This document shows, in pieces, positions 22,982 through 33,736 of a stretch of 64,000 nt of DNA. A program made the translations under genes and the position numbers. The notes under the pieces are model-generated. The model searched no databases. It was not told where the DNA came from and saw only the letters and a list, made by a program, of their open reading frames with translations. The stretch comes from Monosiga brevicollis MX1 (Eukaryota > Opisthokonta > Choanoflagellata > Craspedida > Salpingoecidae): assembly GCF_000002865.3 (NCBI RefSeq), contig NW_001865053.1, positions 473,949 through 537,948 of the forward strand, written 5' to 3'. Within the stretch, counting starts at the first letter, position 1. The number at the start of each line of letters is the position of its first letter.

Positions 22982-24865
22982 TTACAAGGATGCAGTGCCG
23001 GCCTGGGCGGCGGCATGAACCTTGGCAAAGAAGGGGTGTGCCATGGCTTCACGAGCCGTGAGGCGCTCCTGGTGGTCGTAACGCAACAATTTGTCCAACA
23101 AATCGACGGCCTCGGGTGTGGCCAGATGATGGTTTTCAGAGTTGATGAAGCGGTTCCAGTTCTTGGGCTGCTGTCGGACACTATGGAAAAAGCACGGCAA
23201 GAGCAGGGCCGTGAGTTGAGGGAGAAAGAAAACAAGCAAGCGGTATGCCTCGGGCATGACCAAGAGTCCTGGATACATGAGGGATCAACTCACCTGGCCA
23301 AGAGGCTCTCGTAGTGGGGGTCAAGGTTGATTGAATACTTGGTCAAGTACTTGTGCAAGTCATCCGTACCCAGCACCTTGGCAATCTTCACCAGCTGCGC
23401 TCGTTTCCCATCACACAACAATACATGAGATGGAGGCGTTGCAAAGGGACGGACGAGGAACGAGAGCACAGCAGCAGCAGCAGGCCCCACCTGGTCATAG
23501 TTGTCGTGGCCATGGAAAAAGGGCTCCTTCTTGAAAATCTGTACGTGAGGGCAAATTGCTTATCGTGAGAAGCCATGGGCAAAGGGCAAAGCACCACGCT
23601 GTCGCCTCAAGATTGTCTCAAGACGATCATACAGGCATGCTCGCAGGCCACGTACGATGCTGGCCAGCATGCAACCGAACGACCAGAGGTCGAGGGAGTA
23701 GTCATACTCCTCGTGGTCCACCAAAAGTTCAGGACCCTTGAAGTAGCGTGAGGCGACGCGAACGTTGTACTCGCGGTTGGGGTGGTAAAACTCGGCCAGG
23801 CCCCAATCAATGAGGCGGAGCTCGCGCTTCTCGTGGTCGATCATGACGTTGTGGGGCTTCACATCACGGTGCACAATGCCGCGCGAGTGGCAATAGTCCA
23901 GGGCCTTGAGCAGCTCGTAGAGGTAGTATTCAATCTCATCCAGCGTCAAGCGTGGGTACAACACCTTAAAATCAGTGTTGTTGACATACTCAAACACCAA
24001 AGCGGGCGTTTTGGACTGTCAAGGGAAGATAAATGAGCATGAGTCAGCATGAATGAGGATTGAAGAGAAGGAAAGAAAGAAGATGGAATGGCAAAACACC
24101 GAGGCAGAAACTGAAGGAAAATGGAGAAGATGATCGATGCGACATGATGCCCTTGGGGGAGAAACCTGATCTACGGTCGAGTCTAATCGAGCGTGCACGC
24201 CCTCACCTGAGGATCCCGAACAACATCGAGAAGCTGGACAATGTTGATGCCGCCATTGAGGTTTTGCAAAACCTTGATCTCACGTTTAATTTTTTTCTTC
24301 TTGACAGGCTATCCAAACACGATACGTATACCATGGCATAAGATCTGCTGTTGCTTGTTGCATCGGAATGAGTGTTGTTCCACAAGACGGACCAACCTTG
24401 AGAATCTTGATGACCACACGGGTATTGGTGCGAATGTCAATGCCGGCAAAGACCTCGCTGTACTTGCCACGACCGAGTTTGCAAGTAATCTGGTAGTTGT
24501 CTTGCTTGCTGTCAGTTATTCAAGTACGACAAGAGATGCAATCAAAGCAGCACCAAAAAAAAAAAAATAAGTTTGAATCCTGGTTCGCTCGTGGGTATCA
24601 ATCTGCACCCTGCTTGACTCGTCTTCGCCCCGTGCGGATGAAGGCCACAAATGTGACTCGCAACCAGTCACAGAAGAATGAAAAATCAAGTCAAGAAGAA
24701 CTGGAAGGTCAGGCCAACGAAAGAAGCGGAGACGAACCCCCACTCAACGACGAGCGACTCGTAGTCCCAGTATTCCTTTGGCTTGTGTGTGTTGACGTCA
24801 GTGTAGACGCGCGCCACACTGTTGCTGGGCTCACGGCGACGACGGCCGCGCACAGCCACCGACAT
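22982..24865 (-). CDS. CSNK2A1: Casein kinase 2 catalytic subunit alpha
   Basis: Acidophilic Ser/Thr kinase of nucleus and cytosol. The start (ATG 24865) [20 protein letters not shown] leads into [20 protein letters not shown], a CK2 hallmark. Next exons give [16 protein letters not shown] (Gly loop GRGKYSEV), VVIKILK, the basic cluster [36 protein letters not shown], the catalytic [12 protein letters not shown], and the CK2-type DWG in place of DFG ([15 protein letters not shown]). Then come [48 protein letters not shown] and [17 protein letters not shown], with the end [13 protein letters not shown]. About seven exons with GT-AG ends. The C-terminus is short, lacking the vertebrate Gly/Pro tail. 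All catalytic residues are present. Confidence 0.95.
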
Positions 24866-25056
24866 GATGCTGATGAAGTATCAAGAGGTAACTTCGAGAA
24901 TGTGGCGTGGGGCTATTCAAAGCGCCACAACCAATCGACAAGAGCACCGTCACCTGCACCGGGTTTCTGCAACCCCGCTGCTGTTGGTGACCCGCCCCTG
25001 CTGGCCTGCACTCCCACGCCCAGCGGAACGAGACCACAAGCAAATCAGAAACCAGG

Positions 25057-25088
<32 letters not shown>

Positions 25089-26070
25089 GCGCTTGCGATA
25101 CCCTCCCGCCCCAGCCGCCATCCAGCAGGCACCGAGCGTTTCTGCAGAACATGACATGAACTCACCGGCACTGCCTTCTCGAGCGCTGCCCTTGTCTTCA
25201 AGGGAAGAAGCGTTGTCGAGTCCAGGAACGACGACAGCGACAGGAACGACAGCAGCAGCAGCAGCAGCAGAGCAGCAGCAGCAAAAAGAGAGAACGGACG
25301 TTGGTTGGTGTCAGAGACTGAGAGAGACGAGCGTGTGGGAGACAAGAGCCAGAGACAGAGAGACAAGCGAGACAAAGCAAGGTGTGGATCAAAGGGCTAC
25401 ACACAAGGCTTTCAGAGAGATGGTGACCGTCATGAGAGAGTCAGAGAGGGTGTGTGAGCGTGAGAAAAGATGACGTCTGTGCGTTTGCAGTAAGAGGGGC
25501 AACCGCATGCTGGTGTTGTGTGTGTGTGTGTTTGTGTGTGCTTGTCTTATCTGGTTAGGCAGTTTGCGAAATCTTGTAAAGCTAAAGCATCAAAAATTCT
25601 GTTTGTTTGATTTATGGTCCGTCAAAATAAACAAGAGGCGAAGCTGGGGCTTTGCATGCTGACAACGAGCGTCACGGGGCTGCGTCTCGGTAGGGACTGA
25701 GCCGAGCGTGCGACAGGGCGCGAAAGGGAAGAGGTGTGTCGTGGCGACGTGTGGCAAGCAGCCAGAGGGCAAGGTATTGAGTTGATCATGGCCCAGGAAG
25801 GGCTCGACGTGGAGAAATGATGTGCAAAGTTGGGATCGTTTTTTTCAACGTTCAATTTTCGAAAGGCAGCACGCTCATTTGCCTCAGCTCACGCCAGCAT
25901 CAAAGCAGACGTGCAACCGAGTACGCCTGGCATTAAGGTGACGCAACTGGCATTGCGATGGAACAAGAACCGGGGCGACGGGTCCCTGCAGCTACTCGAA
26001 TCAAAGCGCACATGCTAGAGCTAAAAAAAAAAAGGTCGGGTTCTGTGCCCACATGGCCACCATCACCACA
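24866..26070. repeat. 1.2 kb spacer with A run and CAG repeat
   Basis: Lies between the CK2 alpha start and the NDUFAF3 stop (both -). Contains an A run at about 25054-25084, a CAG/GCA repeat at about 25251-25282 and GA-rich sequence to 25470. No supported gene. The open frames are low-complexity Gln, Arg or Lys stretches from the repeats. Confidence 0.6.
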
Positions 26071-27143
26071 TCACGACGGTGAAAAGTGGCGCGTAATTTT
26101 GGGGACTTCATCTGGTACAAACTCAGTTGGCGGCAGCAGCGCTGCAGCGACGCGTCGGCCCTCCTGGGCCAAAAAATTAAAGGTGGCGCAGGCTCGGCGC
26201 TGCAGAAGCAAATGGTGCGCCCGTGGCACATGGACAGCCCCAAGCGTGCGGCGGGGTAGCAGTATCGGATGAGTCAACGTACCCCAGTGATTGAACTGAA
26301 CCTAACGACAGCCTGTCGGTGGGTGCACGTACCGTGTTTTGCACCTCCACGACGATGCCGGCCTGGCGGAGTGCATCCCGTACCTCGGGTGTGATCAACT
26401 CGGTTTTGTCCCCGGTTCCAATCACCAGAATGTCTGATGGCCATGCAGCCCACGGGCGCGTATGCAAGCAACGGTCACATCCACAACAAGATTAGAGACA
26501 CGTCATCAATACAAAGTGATACAACAATGTGACAAGTGGGCATGCAGCCCATGACGCAGCTGACCCTCCTGCGATGTTGCCCCAACTCAACCATACTGGC
26601 AGGTCACGTACCGGGAGCTGGTTGGTAAAGGCGAAAGACGGCCAAGCTATCTGGAGTAACATCGCGCATATCACGCACCTTGATCCGATTGAGCACACCA
26701 GGGTGAGGAAGAGCTGACCAAGGTCCAGACCGAGGGGTGGACAGCAGACTACGGGTGGCTTCAAAGACGCCAATGTTCTTTTCTTACCCCCCAAAGGAGA
26801 TGCACATGAGGCAGCACAATCAAGGGCCCCCGATAATTGTGACCGTTGACAGTAAAGCCCTGCTTGCCAAACCTCTGGATCAAATTGAGTGGGCCTTTAT
26901 ATTCCAGACCGAGGCAACGACATGCGTGAGAACGCCCAGGTGATATATCATCACAGCGCTCGAAAGAAGGTTTATTCTGCCGCATAGGTTACCAGCCATA
27001 CCTTCAGCGCCCTGCAAGATATTGGCGTCCATGTCCACGCCGAGGCGCGGCGCCGTGTGCAAAGCAGCTGGTCGCGTCGGCCCCCGCCTCAGGCACTGAA
27101 CCGCTGGCCGCACGGCGGCCCATGTGCGCATTGCTCGCCACAT
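26071..27143 (-). CDS. NDUFAF3: Complex I assembly factor NDUFAF3 (Mth938-like domain)
   Basis: Mitochondrial matrix factor for early assembly of respiratory complex I. The start (ATG 27143) MWRAMRTWAAVRPAVQCLRR is Arg-rich, Ala-rich and free of acidic residues for 35 positions, a good import signal. Later exons give LIQRFGKQGFTVNGHNYRGP, VRDMRDVTPDSLAVFRLYQP, DILVIGTGDKTELI, VEVQNT and RRACATFNFLAQEGRRVAAA with the end KITRHFSPS. The GTGD motif, the VEVQ(N/D)T stretch and ACATFNFL match human NDUFAF3 one for one. Five exons join in phase; the acceptors of exons 2 and 3 (about 26897 and 26674) rest on homology. About 180 residues. Confidence 0.88.
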
Positions 27144-27957
27144 ACTGACAAGTCGCACGCGAGGCGCCCCACCGCCTGCCGCTCTGTTCCACAGCTATGT
27201 GCTGTAGCCTCAGCCCCGTATATCCGGTAACACTAGAGGCGGTGGCGCGCTGTTGTCACAACCCAAAGACCAAGCACAAGACCTAGTCGCGCCTTGAGCT
27301 GGAGCGGAACGGCACAAGAAAAAAAAAAATTCCAAAGGGTCGCAAGAAATGATCGTGAGATGCTGACAAATGACAAATGAATAAGAAAGAAAGAGCATGA
27401 GCGTGTGTGTGAGAGAGGGAGAGGATCACGTTAGGCAAGCGAGTGTGTGTGTGGGAGAAAGAGGGAGAGCAGAAGTGTTGAGAAGAGAAGAGATGTGAGA
27501 TCGGAACCGTCGAGATGGCATGGTGCCAGGGAGAATTTGTGGGTCGATTCGGTTGATGATATAGACTCCTTGGAACACTTTACCCCGGGTCGGTGACGGT
27601 GCAGGGGGACATGGAGAGCAAGAAGAAAACGTACAAAACAGCAGGATAAAGGCACAGTAACAAGCAGGTGTAAGAGAGAAGCGCAGATGGAAACTGGAAA
27701 CGGCAGTCACACAAAGAGGAAAGAAGGGGGGTAGAGGAAAAACAAAAGGGAAAATGAAAACGAAAGGCAAGGCCCGAGAAAAGAAAAGAGCGAGACGATA
27801 AACGAACAAGGGACCGCAAAAGCCAGAAAAGGGTCTTCAAAGCCACGCGCCTGGCCAGCCATCCAACTCGAGGAGGGAGGCACTACAAGGCGAACAGAAG
27901 TGGGGCAGAAGGTGCGAGAGAGCGCGGTACGGTAGGCTGTGCAGCAAGGGTGGCAAT
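27144..27957. other. Spacer, elongase 3' region and NDUFAF3 upstream region
   Basis: About 810 bases between two minus-strand genes. The plus strand is purine-rich from about 27390 to 27850 (GA-rich). Long pyrimidine-derived frames (Phe, Leu, Ser) on the minus strand have no family features. No gene called. Confidence 0.5.
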
Positions 27958-28979
27958 CTATTGCTCGGCCTTGCGGCGGCGACGAGCCGCCACGCCGGTC
28001 TCGTTCGCGTGGACGTTGTTGTTGAGTGCAAACTCGGCCGCGACCGTACCAGTCTGCTTGACCGAAGACTTGCCAGCAGCGGCCTTGGCGGCTGCACCAC
28101 CCTTTTTAAAGTTTTTGTTGTAAAACTGAGTAAAGAGAGCCACCATGGTGATGTGGTAGCCAAACTGCAACCAGGCCAGATATGGTGGATAGATGGTGTC
28201 TAAGCCAGAGAAGACGAGGACGACCGCATGCATCAGACAGGAATAAAACTGGCAAATCTGCCAGGTGGTGATGTACTTCTTCAGGGGGTTGTTGATGCCA
28301 AAGGAGGTGACAAAATAGTGGGAGTACATGATGACGTGGGTCATCGAGTTGATCATGGCGCCAAAGATGGCCGTGCCGCTGCCGTAACCCAGGTACAGAA
28401 GGAGACCCCAGATGGGGCCAATGGTGGCGTGGTGATACACGTGCAAAAAGGAAAACTGAGCGTCCTTCTTGCGGAGAACAATGAAGAGCGTATCAAAAAA
28501 GTCCAAGAACTTGGACAGGTAGTGAATCAGCACAAAGTACTCAGCCCGGCGATCAAAGGCCAGGTTCAGACCAAAGACGTTGGGCAGACTGAACAAGCCA
28601 AAGACGTTGATCATGTCGGCCTTGAAAAGCTCCTGCACCAGGCCTGAGCAAGCAGATGAGGGTTTGTCCGGGCCCGCGTGCATTTGACGAAAGTCGAGCC
28701 CCACGAAGCTTCCGGTGACGAGAGGCGAGCTGTTGGGTGCGTACCGTAGGTCATGTAGCCACACACGGCGACCTGAACCAAGTTGTAGACACGCATGAGG
28801 CCCTTGAGATCCATGGGCTTTTGATTGCGCATGGTCTTGTGCAGCAGGAGGGCCGCGATCACGTAGAGGGCACCCGAGGCCACCAAAACGGCGGGCTCGA
28901 CGAGGGGCCCGTAAACGGCCGCATCGGCCGTCTCCGTCAGCACCATTTGCTTCATGGCGTCTACTTGCGCGGCGTCCAT
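27958..28979 (-). CDS. ELO-family very-long-chain fatty acid elongase (2 exons, 306 aa)
   Basis: 3-ketoacyl-CoA synthase of the ER membrane that condenses acyl-CoA with malonyl-CoA. Exon 1 (28745-28979) starts MDAAQVDAMKQMVLTETADA. Exon 2 (27958-28643) continues in phase with GLVQELFKADMINV. ELO signatures are SKFLDFFDTLFIVLRKKDAQ, the HxxHH box in FSFLHVYHHATIGPIWGLLL, NSMTHVIMYSHYFVTSFGIN and TWQICQFYSCLMHAVV. About seven hydrophobic segments are visible. The Lys/Arg-rich C-terminus (RRRRKAEQ) could serve ER retention. HVYHH (His before Tyr) is the pattern of the animal/PUFA-type ELOVL2/4/5 side rather than saturated-type ELOVL1/3/6; substrate preference is inference. Confidence 0.92.
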
Positions 28980-29493
28980 GACTACTGCTCGGCACACATG
29001 CAGCAATGCAGCGGCAATGAGGACAACAGCAACCTCCTCGGGCGGTCTCCGATAGCCAAGGTGCAAAAATCACGTGCCCAACCCTTCGCAACAAGGACCC
29101 TTTCCTCGCGCGACAACTTGGCTTGACCCGGCTTGGCCTACTCACCGATGCACAGAGGTGCAGATTGAACCCTAAACGCAAGTCGTTCCTTTCAGATGCT
29201 CCAAGGGCGCTCAGCTCTACGGGCATCAAAGACGCATAGCTGGGATGAGCCTTGCAGGACTATCATGGTAGGCACGACGTTCAAACGGCAAAGACGGAAA
29301 AGGGCAGCCATGCGATCTACGGGCAGCAAGTCCTGCACTGCAGCATAGCGCCTTGTTTCATACACCAACGCAGGCCACATGCACCACACCTTGATTCACA
29401 CACAGGAGCCAGAAATCGCGCACCCGATGCGACCCGACCCCAGCGCTCTCGACGACGACAGACAAAGTGTGTGTGAGGAGAGAGAGACACAGA

Positions 29494-29537
<44 letters not shown>

Positions 29538-29870
29538 GAGAGACACACACACACGCAGGAAGAGAGACAGAGAGAGTGTGTGCATGTGTGTCGAAATCAA
29601 AAGCCTGACAAGACAACGGTTAACAGTTGCACAGCTTTAACGGCTCTTGCATTATACATATCCACACACACGATAAACGTGGTCCGCCCCTTCTCTTTTG
29701 CTTTTTTGTTTTTTGACGTGTGCTGGCGCGTGTGTGTGTGCGTACATGTAATGTATAACAACAAAAGGGAAAAATGTGTGACAAGTGGTAATCAAGACGA
29801 ATGGGACAAAGCTTGGAGTCGTTGTCAGCATTATTATGGGTTATTGTCAGCATTTATTGTCAGACGCGCG
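28980..29870. repeat. Divergent promoter region with GA microsatellite
   Basis: Between the elongase (-) and the TPR-GT61 gene (+). Imperfect GA/GACA tract at about 29476-29580. A long plus-strand frame runs through it, made mostly of Arg-Glu repeats; it is not taken as an N-terminal extension of the downstream gene. Confidence 0.65.
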
Positions 29871-30111
29871 ATGCTGCTCATGAAGACGGTGACGGCGGCG
29901 ATGCAGCGGCTGCTGCGCGCAGTGATGGTGGTGCTGCTCTTGGCCGGGACGGGTCGGGTGATGATGGGTGGGGAGATCCTGATCGGTGGAGCACAAGCGC
30001 TTTCGGAATCGGAAAAGGCCATGGTGCTAAATATATGGCAGGAGGTGTGTCTTGATCAGCATGGCACAATCACGCTCGTGCTACTGCCTGACCGTGGCGT
30101 GGCTTGTGTGT

Positions 30112-30152
<41 letters not shown>

Positions 30153-33100
30153 CTCGCTCTGGTTAGGCCAACAACGCTTTCGCCGTGGGCCAGCTCCAAG
30201 ATGCTATCAAGGGATTTTCATACCTGAGCGAGATCCTGCCCATGCCTGCCCCCTTTATCAATTTGGCCATCTGCTATGAGAAGCTCGGCCAGGTACCACA
30301 CCTCAAACTGCTCTGATCGATCCTGCTTCTGCTGCTGCTCCACTCAAGCGTCTCCCTGAACCGATCGCCTGCGTTTGCGGCAGTTTCCTGAAGCCGGCAG
30401 CACCTTTGACAGTGCCATGGCCAAGTTCCCGGATAGCCACGAAACACACATGGCAGCCTGCCGCTTCGGCGCCGGGCTACTCAATCGCCAGGTATGCCAG
30501 AATATCAACGCACCGCCCACCCACAGGCTTTCTCATACCCCGTTGATGCACCAGTCTGACTCAAAAGCAAACTCCCGACCACGATAGATGCACAACATCT
30601 ACGATGCAAAGTCGACGCTCGTCGCTTGTGGCACGGCACTGAGGTAAGACTCGCCTCTGCTGCCCCCAAGTCGAGCAGACCACCCAGCCAGAAGTTCCGC
30701 CACTCAGCCGCCCTTTGTACCCACCTCAGACTCAAGCCTGACGACGTGGAAAGCATCATCATGTATGGCTCCACCCTCGTCCTCGTAATGGACTTTGCCG
30801 AGGTGGGGGCACCATCATCCTCCATCACGTGGCACTCACCCGCGGCTACCGCCACGCCCTCACCTCTGTGCCCCATCATAGGCCGCTCGGGTCTTGAAGC
30901 AAGCGCTGCCGCTCGTTCAAAACGATCGGGAGACACAGATCCAGGTTTTGGTAGGCACTAGCTCCACTCTGCTGCCTTTGGCGCGCCATTACCTCATGCA
31001 TCATCTGGCCACCGATCCACACTCAAGCCCTTTGCCGTTCCTTTTTTTTCTCCTTCGTAGTCCAACCTGGCCTTGGCTTATCTGCGCGGCGGCTTCCAAG
31101 CCGAAACCCTGGCCACCGCCCAAAAAATGCAAGAACTCTTTCCTCATGAGCCGCGAACCGATACCACCGTCGCCTCTGCCCGCACGTATGTAATTTGGCG
31201 CAATTCACACACATGCTCTCTTGCTTGATCTCGCTCGCTCTCTATGTTGATGCACCGCCGAAAGCTTCAACGCTTATCTTTCACTTTCGTCCGCTCGCCG
31301 ACTTGACCGACTTGGCTTGCAGTGTCCTCGTTCCCTACGACCAAGAGGTCATTGACATTATGCGGCGCAGTATTCGGCGCGAAGCAGCCACCATTGGCCC
31401 CATTGATCCAGCTTGTACAGCCTCTGGCTGGTCCGTGGCGATCAACTGGACCGAAGCCGAGCACATCCCAAGCCTTCGCATTCGCGTAAGGCGTCCCTTT
31501 TCTTGTTTCTGCTATCCCACCCTTCCCTTCCGTTCATCTTCTTTTTCTCGCACACTGTGCCTTACTTTCCTCATATTTTTCTACGTTCGTGCCGCGATGT
31601 GTGACGCTGTGCCTGCGATTTTCATGCTTGGCAGCCAATCTCTGACCCTAGCAAAGAGCCACTGGTAGACTATGGATCCGTTGACCTGCTGCGCCAAGCT
31701 GAGCCAGCCGCTGAACTGGAGATTCGATCCCAGTTCCGCGAGCGCGCTGTGGTGTTTGTAGAGATGCCCGCCGCCTCACTTTGGGGCTTGACAGGCATCT
31801 TGGCTCACAGTTGTACCATACTGGCTGCCAGCCTGCAATGGGAACTCGAGGTCACACCATTGTCCCAACTCGAGCCACGGTGCGCCACAACAACCGTCAT
31901 TGCTCATCACCATCTCAATAAAGAAGAAAAGAGAAAGAAAGCAACACACTTTTGCCGAAAACACGCGACCTTTACTGCTTCTCGATGTGGGCTCGCGACA
32001 CCAACAGTCACCCTCTTGCATTTGCCGGCGGTTTAGATTCGTGCAAACCGTTACCATCACTGACCCCGTCGTGTCGACGCTGCCGCTCAAGAATTTAAAG
32101 AACTATTATCATTGGTTGTGCGAAGGCCTGCCGAGAGCTCTGTGGGCTTGGCACCATACGTTGCAGGAAAACCCCGCCGCCAAACTCCTTGTCCCGACGC
32201 TGCAACCCTTTATGCAACAGAGTCTTGAGGTTTGCATGCCAGGTTCTTGCTTTGTTGACACAGACATGCAGGCCTTTGTGCAGCTGCTCAGTGGTCCCCC
32301 GATGCCTTGTTTCCTTAGCTTGTTGGCATTCCCTTGTCACGAGTGCTCCAGTTTAGCCCTCAGAATCATAACGTGCACTACCAATTTGTCAATTCCTTCA
32401 GCTTTCTTGATTGGTCTCCACGTCAAGGTGCTACGCATGCTACCTGCCACGCTCTGCTCTGCTTGCGGCAGGGCCTCTATGGCATCTCGCTCATCCCGGG
32501 GTAAACCGCCGTGCCTCTTCAGATGAACCTTTTGGCTCTCTACTCGAAGATGCCTGGTCCCCCTACTCGCCACCTCGCTGGCTTTTGCGTCAGCTGCGTG
32601 ATACTCTACTCCAGCGCATTGGCCCCAGCTCTGCCTCGCCCATTGTGGTTTACGTCTCTCGAAGTGCCTCAAAGGCCGTGCGGTCCGTTTTGAATGAAGA
32701 TGATGTCATTGGTCAGTGCCGTGATGCCCCAAGGCTGCTCAAGCGCTTTGCTCTGCTGAATACGCTGCCCTCGAATGTGTTAATCCGCCATTGCCCACCT
32801 ACAATAGCTACGTTGGAGGCAACGGTATCTGCTCTTGGACAACGGCTGATTGTACATCGTGGAACCGAGTCGCTCCGCGAGCAACTGGCCCTGTTTGCTC
32901 AGGCCCGGGTCGTTGTAGCTGCTCATGGTGCCGGTGTCTCCAATACCATTGTTTGTGGCTCCGGCACTCAAGTCGTGTTGCTGCCCATGTGGCCAATGGT
33001 CGATCACACCTTTGTTCACTTGGCCGCGGCCCTGGACCATGAGATCATCCTGGCGCCCTCGGTGCGCTCATACTATTATGGAAACTTTGGTAGCCTTACC

Positions 33101-33196
33101 TCGACCCAGCTCGAAGAGCTGGCTTCGGCGACCCGCCAAGCCATTCAAGCAGCCGACTGGGCCCCGACCGTTCGTCGTCATCCGGATGAGCTTTAA
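29871..33196 (+). CDS. Secretory-pathway TPR protein fused to a GT61-type glycosyltransferase
   Basis: Exon 1 (29871-30044) encodes a hydrophobic leader (MQRLLRAVMVVLLLAGTGRV). The next exons (30167-30292, 30384-30491, 30589-30644 and on to about 31.2 kb) give TPR-like helices: GQLQDAIKGFSYLSEILPMP, FPEAGSTFDSAMAKFPDS, AARVLKQALPLVQND and SNLAYLRGGFQAETLATAQK. From about 31.3 kb the protein becomes a GT61/DUF563 enzyme: KNYYHWLCEGLPRALWAWHH, VVYVSRSASKAVRSVLNEDD, LFAQARVVVAAHGAGVSNTI and VVLLPMWPMVDHTFVHLAAA. The YHW, SR..R.V.NE and HGAG motifs are the family's conserved blocks (EOGT, POMGNT2, plant xylosyltransferases). Acceptor sugar or protein unknown. About a dozen exons; boundaries between 31.8 and 32.5 kb are approximate. 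Confidence 0.8.
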
Positions 33197-33736
33197 ATGC
33201 CATGAAACACGATTGACATGGCTTTATACCTTGTTGTTCAATGCCAAATGCACTACGACCACCACAAGGACGCTGTTATTTTTGTCAGCTTGCATTTCAC
33301 CGCCAGTGTGTGAGCATGCAGTTGAGCAGTAGGATAAGTCTCTATTTCATTGTTTTCGAATTGAAAGTGCATCCTCGCACAACTTGGGCTTGCCGAAACC
33401 TACAGTTGTTAAAATGTTTGATTTGGAGCCGACATCAGCAAGATGATGTGCTTGTGGAACATGTTCTTGCACTGTGAACCACTGTGACAGTTGCTCGATT
33501 ACACAAAGAAAGCCAGGCGTGGCACAAGATGTTTGGATCAAACAGTACAACACTCGACACCACGGTACCCATCTGGATGGCCAGGTATAAAGTGCCCTGC
33601 ACCCAACGCACAGGTGGGGTGCAACGGGAAAAGGGTGGCATAGAGGAAATGGCATGCTGCCCACAACACACACAGATGTGTGCGCTTAGGAAGAGCAAAA
33701 ACAACACTAGCACAAACATATGATAGCTTCGGTCAT
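33197..33736. other. Convergent 3' spacer, GT61 gene / ODAD2
   Basis: About 540 bases between two gene ends, nearer 45-50% GC than the coding regions. No repeat, RNA gene or supported frame seen. Confidence 0.5.

Noticed and set aside
27426-27846. Membrane-protein-like frames on the minus strand (Phe/Leu/Ser-rich)
   Set aside because: They come from a pyrimidine-rich strand and have no conserved motif; the region is the elongase 3' flank.
29379-29870. N-terminal extension of the TPR-GT61 protein
   Set aside because: The frame is open but made of GA-repeat Arg/Glu runs and would place the leader peptide internally; the Met cluster at 29871-29880 is the better start.
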